A DNA stretch of 38,649 nucleotides from Asterionellopsis glacialis (Eukaryota; Bacillariophyta; Plagiogrammaphyceae; Rhaphoneidales; Asterionellopsidaceae): the NCBI GenBank assembly GCA_014885115.2, contig WKLE02001572.1, positions 18,557 to 57,205 on the forward strand. The letters run 5' to 3'. A program made the translations under genes and the position numbers. The notes beneath the pieces were generated by a model, which was not told the origin of the DNA, did no database searches, and saw only the letters and a list, made by a program, of their open reading frames with translations. Below, in pieces: positions 36,611 to 38,649 of this stretch; the stretch's first letter is position 1; every line of letters starts with the position of its first letter.

Positions 36611-38002
36611 CTACAGGCGGAACACCCTTACCTTTAGGAATGCCTTTACATCATCACTGACTGTCTCCTTAGGAAGAACTTTTCCTCCAACCTCGGAACC
36701 AGATACCACACCGAGTCCCTGTGCGGCAGCCTTTGCTCTTGCGGCAGCTTCGGCCTCTGCCTTTTTAGCAGCAGCGGCAGCAGCCTCTGCTTCTGCTTTC
36801 TTTGCGGCGGCAGCATCAGCCTCCGCCTTTTTTGCTGCAGCAGCTTCTGCTTCTTTAGCGGCGGCCTCTTCGGCAGCCTTCTTCTCAGCTTCAGCTTGTG
36901 CAGAGCTTGCTTTGGATTCGACTTCTTTAGGAGCTAACTTTGGTTCCGGAACGGCGGCCTTCTTGGCAGCTGCCCTTTCAGCAGCAGCCTTCTTGGCTTC
37001 CTCCCTTGCTGCAGCAGCTTCCTGTGCCTTAGCCTCTTGGGCGGCCTTTCTCTCTGCAGCCGCCTGTGCTGCTGCTTCTTTCCTTTCGGCGGCTGCCTTT
37101 GCCGCTGCTTCCTTCTTCTCGGCAGCTGCCTTAGCCTGTTCCTCCCTTCTAGCCGCGATGGCTTCTGCCTTAGCATCGACTGCAGCAGTATCTGCAGCTT
37201 CGGGGGCAGTTGTCTTCTTTGCAGCTGCTGCTGCCTCCTTTTTTGCAGCGGCTTCCTTTGCCAGNGCCTCCTTTCTTTCAGCGGCTTCCTTTGCCGCTGC
37301 TTCCTTCTTAGCAGCAGCTTTCTCTGCAGAGGCCTTTTGGTTTGCTTCTCTAGCAGCAGCTGCCTCCTTTGCTTTAGCTTCTTGTGCAGCCTTTCTCTCA
37401 GCAAACGCCTTTGCCTGCTCTTCCTTTTTAGCAGCGACGGCTTCTTTTTGAGCCTTGATTGCTGCTTCCCTGGCTGCCTCCTTGTCCACAGCAGAGGATG
37501 CGTCACCATCGAAATCGTAACCTGATGATTTCAAGCTCTTTGTCGTCTTTTTAACAGGGGCAGCAGCTGCTGGCTTTCCGGACGTTTTCACAATACCAGC
37601 AGGGGCTGCGATAGACATGGCACCGGGACCTTCAATATCTGCAAAAGGGGCAGAAACAATAAGCGCCAACGCGGCACCTGCAGCACCAAGAAATCCCTAA
37701 CATATTTTTAAATTCGGAGGAACAAAGTTCTTGATAAAATCAGACAACGCGCCTTTTCATGATTTTGTAATGGACGTGACAACCAAGGCATCAATCACAA
37801 CGAAACTTACCACAGCAACTACAGGTGTACTACCCGACGGGGGAGGATTCTGCACACCCATTTCAACCTTCACCAGGTCCCGTCTGTTTGCAGCAGCAGA
37901 TGTGAAAGCTGCATTTTTCTGAAGTGGAGAAGCAACACCGAAGGCATCAGCACCACCAAGAGTGGAAATGGCAACAAGCAAAGAGGTAGCCGAAAATTTC
38001 AT
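36611..38002 (-). CDS. Plastid-targeted Ala/Lys/Glu-rich coiled-coil membrane protein
   Basis: Exon 1 is 37811-38002 and exon 2 is 36611-37696, giving 425 aa. The 114-bp intron (37697-37810) has donor GTG/GTAAGT and acceptor TTAG/G in phase 0. The ATG at 38002 starts a signal peptide (SATSLLVAISTLGGA) ending DAFGVAS, a plastid import motif. A hydrophobic segment is assembled across the splice (VVAV joined to GFLGAAGAALALIVSAPFA), so the membrane span exists only in the spliced protein. The remainder, about 270 residues, is a low-complexity charged helix of A/K/E repeats, probably a long coiled coil. One base (37265) is undetermined, leaving one residue unknown. The 3' end is ambiguous: AAG/GTAAGG at 36626-36634 is a good donor and may lead to a four-codon last exon at 36519-36530. 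Function unknown. Confidence 0.78.
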
Positions 38003-38649
38003 CTTTAACAAGCAGTTCAGGTAATCTGTGCGAAAAACTGTATGTAACGATGGGCGAAGGTTTGATCTTCCGGTAGCTGGGAGTCTTAGTCCTAGCTAGT
38101 AGTCCTAGGCTACAGGTACCGGCTTTTGCATGATTGTTTTACTTTTGTTCCGTGGTAAACCAAAATGGTATCGGATCATACGAGTACGGCTAAATGCTGG
38201 TGACAACACAGGATACAGTTGGCGGGGTGTCGTGTCAGTGTCCCCCCATCAAAATCTCAAAAAGTTTTGAAGTTGCGATCTTTTCCAGTTGAATCTTCAA
38301 AAATAACGAGCTATAATTTTGTTTATCATCTAATGGAGCTCGTACACGACTGACTGCCTATACTCTGAACGCCATACAAGCACAAAAAACACAGACCTTT
38401 TGTGTACAAAACCAGGATTTTTTTTGCAATAGTAAAATACTGTAGTCCTACATAGCAAACCTGTCATGTTATATGTCTATTTTACTGAATGGGTTCATCT
38501 AATCCGACTGTGCTGCTGTGCGTACCTGTACCAGGTACCAGGTACATGTTGTACCTGGGTACCTGGTAGGATACCGCCGGTACCCAGGTACGCGGTAGCA
38601 CAGAAAATCCGTCATGGATGGATCTTTCTCGTGTTCCGTAAAATATCGT
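38003..38649. other. Spacer at the right edge
   Basis: This is the promoter region of the plastid coiled-coil gene and beyond. It contains TACAGGTACCGG near 38111 and the palindrome cluster at 38521-38597. No gene is visible before the window ends. Confidence 0.45.
38521..38597. repeat. Cluster of GTACCAGGTAC-like palindromic motifs
   Basis: In 77 bp the motif appears about six times in both orientations (CGTACCTGTACCAGGTACC, AGGTAC, GTACCTGGGTACCTGGTA, GGTACCCAGGTAC). The spacing between centres is short and irregular, about 8-15 bp. This density and the perfect-palindrome pieces suggest a foldable or protein-binding array. Confidence 0.8.

Noticed and set aside
36912..37451. Long plus-strand frame opposite the coiled-coil gene
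   Set aside because: It is the complement of the Ala/Lys/Glu repeat and gives a Ser/Ala/Phe low-complexity product; the minus-strand gene has targeting motifs and splice sites.

Overview
The window looks like nuclear DNA of a stramenopile alga, most likely a diatom. Four predicted proteins begin with a signal peptide that ends in an 'AF'-type cleavage motif (AAF, SAF, GAF or DAF), the hallmark of import into a secondary red plastid. A fifth carries what looks like a three-part signal for the thylakoid lumen. Genes are compact, face both ways and are not in operons. The introns that can be read are short (93-142 bp) with GTAAGT/GTAAGA donors. Most spacers are AT-rich. Zeta-carotene desaturase and a laminarinase-like GH16 protein fit a photosynthetic alga that stores beta-1,3-glucan. 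The species cannot be named from the sequence.

Layout. 1-1.7 kb is a repeat-rich spacer with a 250-bp tandem duplication. 1.7-3.2 kb (+) is an SPFH/band-7-like coiled-coil protein. 3.5-4.2 kb (-) is a small secreted protein. 4.9-7.0 kb (-) is a plastid-targeted TrmB-like tRNA methyltransferase. 7.6-8.5 kb (+) is a glutathione S-transferase. 9.0-10.1 kb (-) is a possible Fe(II)/2-oxoglutarate oxygenase-like protein. 10.3-11.7 kb (+) is RNA 3'-phosphate cyclase. 11.8-12.7 kb (-) is a four-helix membrane protein. 14.3-16.1 kb (+) is a Golgi-type protein with two tandem DXD glycosyltransferase-like domains. 16.6-17.0 kb (-) is a broken SET-domain fragment. 17.5-19.0 kb (+) is a cytochrome P450. 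19.7-21.1 kb (-) is an aldo/keto reductase with a Tat-like lumen signal. 22.1-22.9 kb (+) is GINS subunit Psf3 behind two E2F-type sites. 23.9-25.0 kb (+) is a multi-span membrane protein. 25.1-27.0 kb (-) is a two-exon single-span protein with a cytosolic PDZ domain. 27.4-27.9 kb (+) is a small plastid membrane protein. 28.1-28.9 kb (-) is an unknown protein. 29.5-31.2 kb (+) is zeta-carotene desaturase. 31.5-32.1 kb (-) is a monothiol DsbA-like protein. 34.3-35.8 kb (+) is a three-exon GH16 glucanase with a transmembrane anchor. 36.5-38.0 kb (-) is a two- or three-exon plastid Ala/Lys/Glu-rich coiled-coil protein.

The most unusual observation is that the GST gene and the RNA cyclase gene, about 2.7 kb apart and unrelated in function, share the same 5' UTR and 42-residue N-terminal leader (34 of 42 residues identical). 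Both have a second ATG where the leader ends. Other notable points are the E2F-type inverted pair at Psf3, an acidic dileucine motif on the GH16 protein, a Tat-type signal on an aldo/keto reductase, and clusters of a GTACCAGGTAC-like palindromic motif confined to spacers. No tRNA, rRNA, CRISPR array or intact transposon was recognised by eye.
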